Positions 15,553-15,715 of a stretch of DNA of 15,715 bases are shown piece after piece (the stretch's first letter is position 1; every line of letters starts with the position of its first letter). The DNA lies in contig JAFDJF010000001.1 in NCBI GenBank assembly GCA_019307645.1, positions 1 through 15,715 on the forward strand. The letters are read 5' to 3'. The notes under the pieces were generated by a model. It was not told the origin of the DNA and searched no databases. It saw nothing but the letters and a program-made list of their open reading frames with translations. Both the position numbers and the translations under genes were made by a program. This stretch comes from Deltaproteobacteria bacterium. Its GTDB lineage: Bacteria > Desulfobacterota > DSM-4660 > Desulfatiglandales > Desulfatiglandaceae.

Positions 15553-15715
15553 GCAAAAATAAATTCACATTTTTGGCGCTCAGATTTAGGTTAGGTTTGG
15601 CAGATTCTAAAAAGTAAAAGGCGCAGTAATAGTGGACTATTTCAAGGTTTTTGCTTTTTAAAACCTGCCAAAAATGACCTGAAGATGAGATGCCAAAATG
15701 TGAAGTTATTTTTGC
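15553..15715. repeat. 163-bp palindromic MITE-like element (ends at window edge)
   Basis: Terminal arms at 15553-15577 and 15692-15715 match with one mismatch and one extra base. Inner arms TTTGGCAGATTCTAAAAAG (15596-15614) and 15654-15672 match at 17 of 19. The centre is AATAGT-GG-ACTATT (15628-15641). All three pairs share one axis near 15634, so the whole segment can fold into a single hairpin. It lies 19 nt after the glycerate kinase stop and has no coding frame. The right end coincides with the window edge, so the arm may continue. Confidence 0.8.

Overview
The window looks like chromosomal DNA of moderate GC from a Desulfobacterota-type (delta-proteobacterial, sulfate-reducer-like) bacterium. 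This is inferred from three things: the protein flavours (a fused alpha/beta acetyl-CoA carboxylase carboxyltransferase, a YhdP/AsmA-type envelope protein, a lactate-dehydrogenase-like malate dehydrogenase and an AcuC-type deacetylase); sigma70-type promoters with AGGAG-like ribosome binding sites; and intergenic regions full of short repeats. No phage, plasmid, IS transposase, CRISPR or RNA gene is visible.

Layout. (1) 1-1319: the C-terminal tail of an unidentified protein, then a minus-strand nucleoside 2-deoxyribosyltransferase whose 3' end lies in a 7-nt periodic repeat tract, then a divergent promoter region. (2) 1320-7104, plus strand: a Nudix hydrolase overlapping a 1143-aa AsmA/YhdP-like protein, followed 74 nt later by the fused AccA-AccD carboxyltransferase. 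This resembles an envelope and fatty-acid supply unit. (3) 7169-11214, minus strand: a small conserved-looking protein, a large fold-back repeat, malate dehydrogenase with its own good promoter, and a zinc-ribbon / MFS transporter / methyltransferase operon that ends in an intrinsic terminator. (4) 11364-15534, plus strand: a histone-deacetylase-family deacetylase overlapping or abutting a GNAT acetyltransferase (compare Bacillus acuA/acuC), a metallo-beta-lactamase-fold hydrolase, another fold-back repeat, and a MOFRL-type glycerate 2-kinase followed by a 163-bp near-perfect palindromic element at the window edge.

The genes are mostly recognisable housekeeping or accessory enzymes. The least explained part is the intergenic DNA. 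Almost every larger gap holds a long inverted repeat, and in several of them the arms are degenerate short tandem units (about 7 nt at 301-378, 7540-7678 and 11226-11334; 9-10 nt at 13900-14079). The 163-bp element at the right edge is a different, MITE-like palindrome. These repeats, the permuted and divergent carboxyltransferase, and the deacetylase/acetyltransferase pair are the observations most worth following up.
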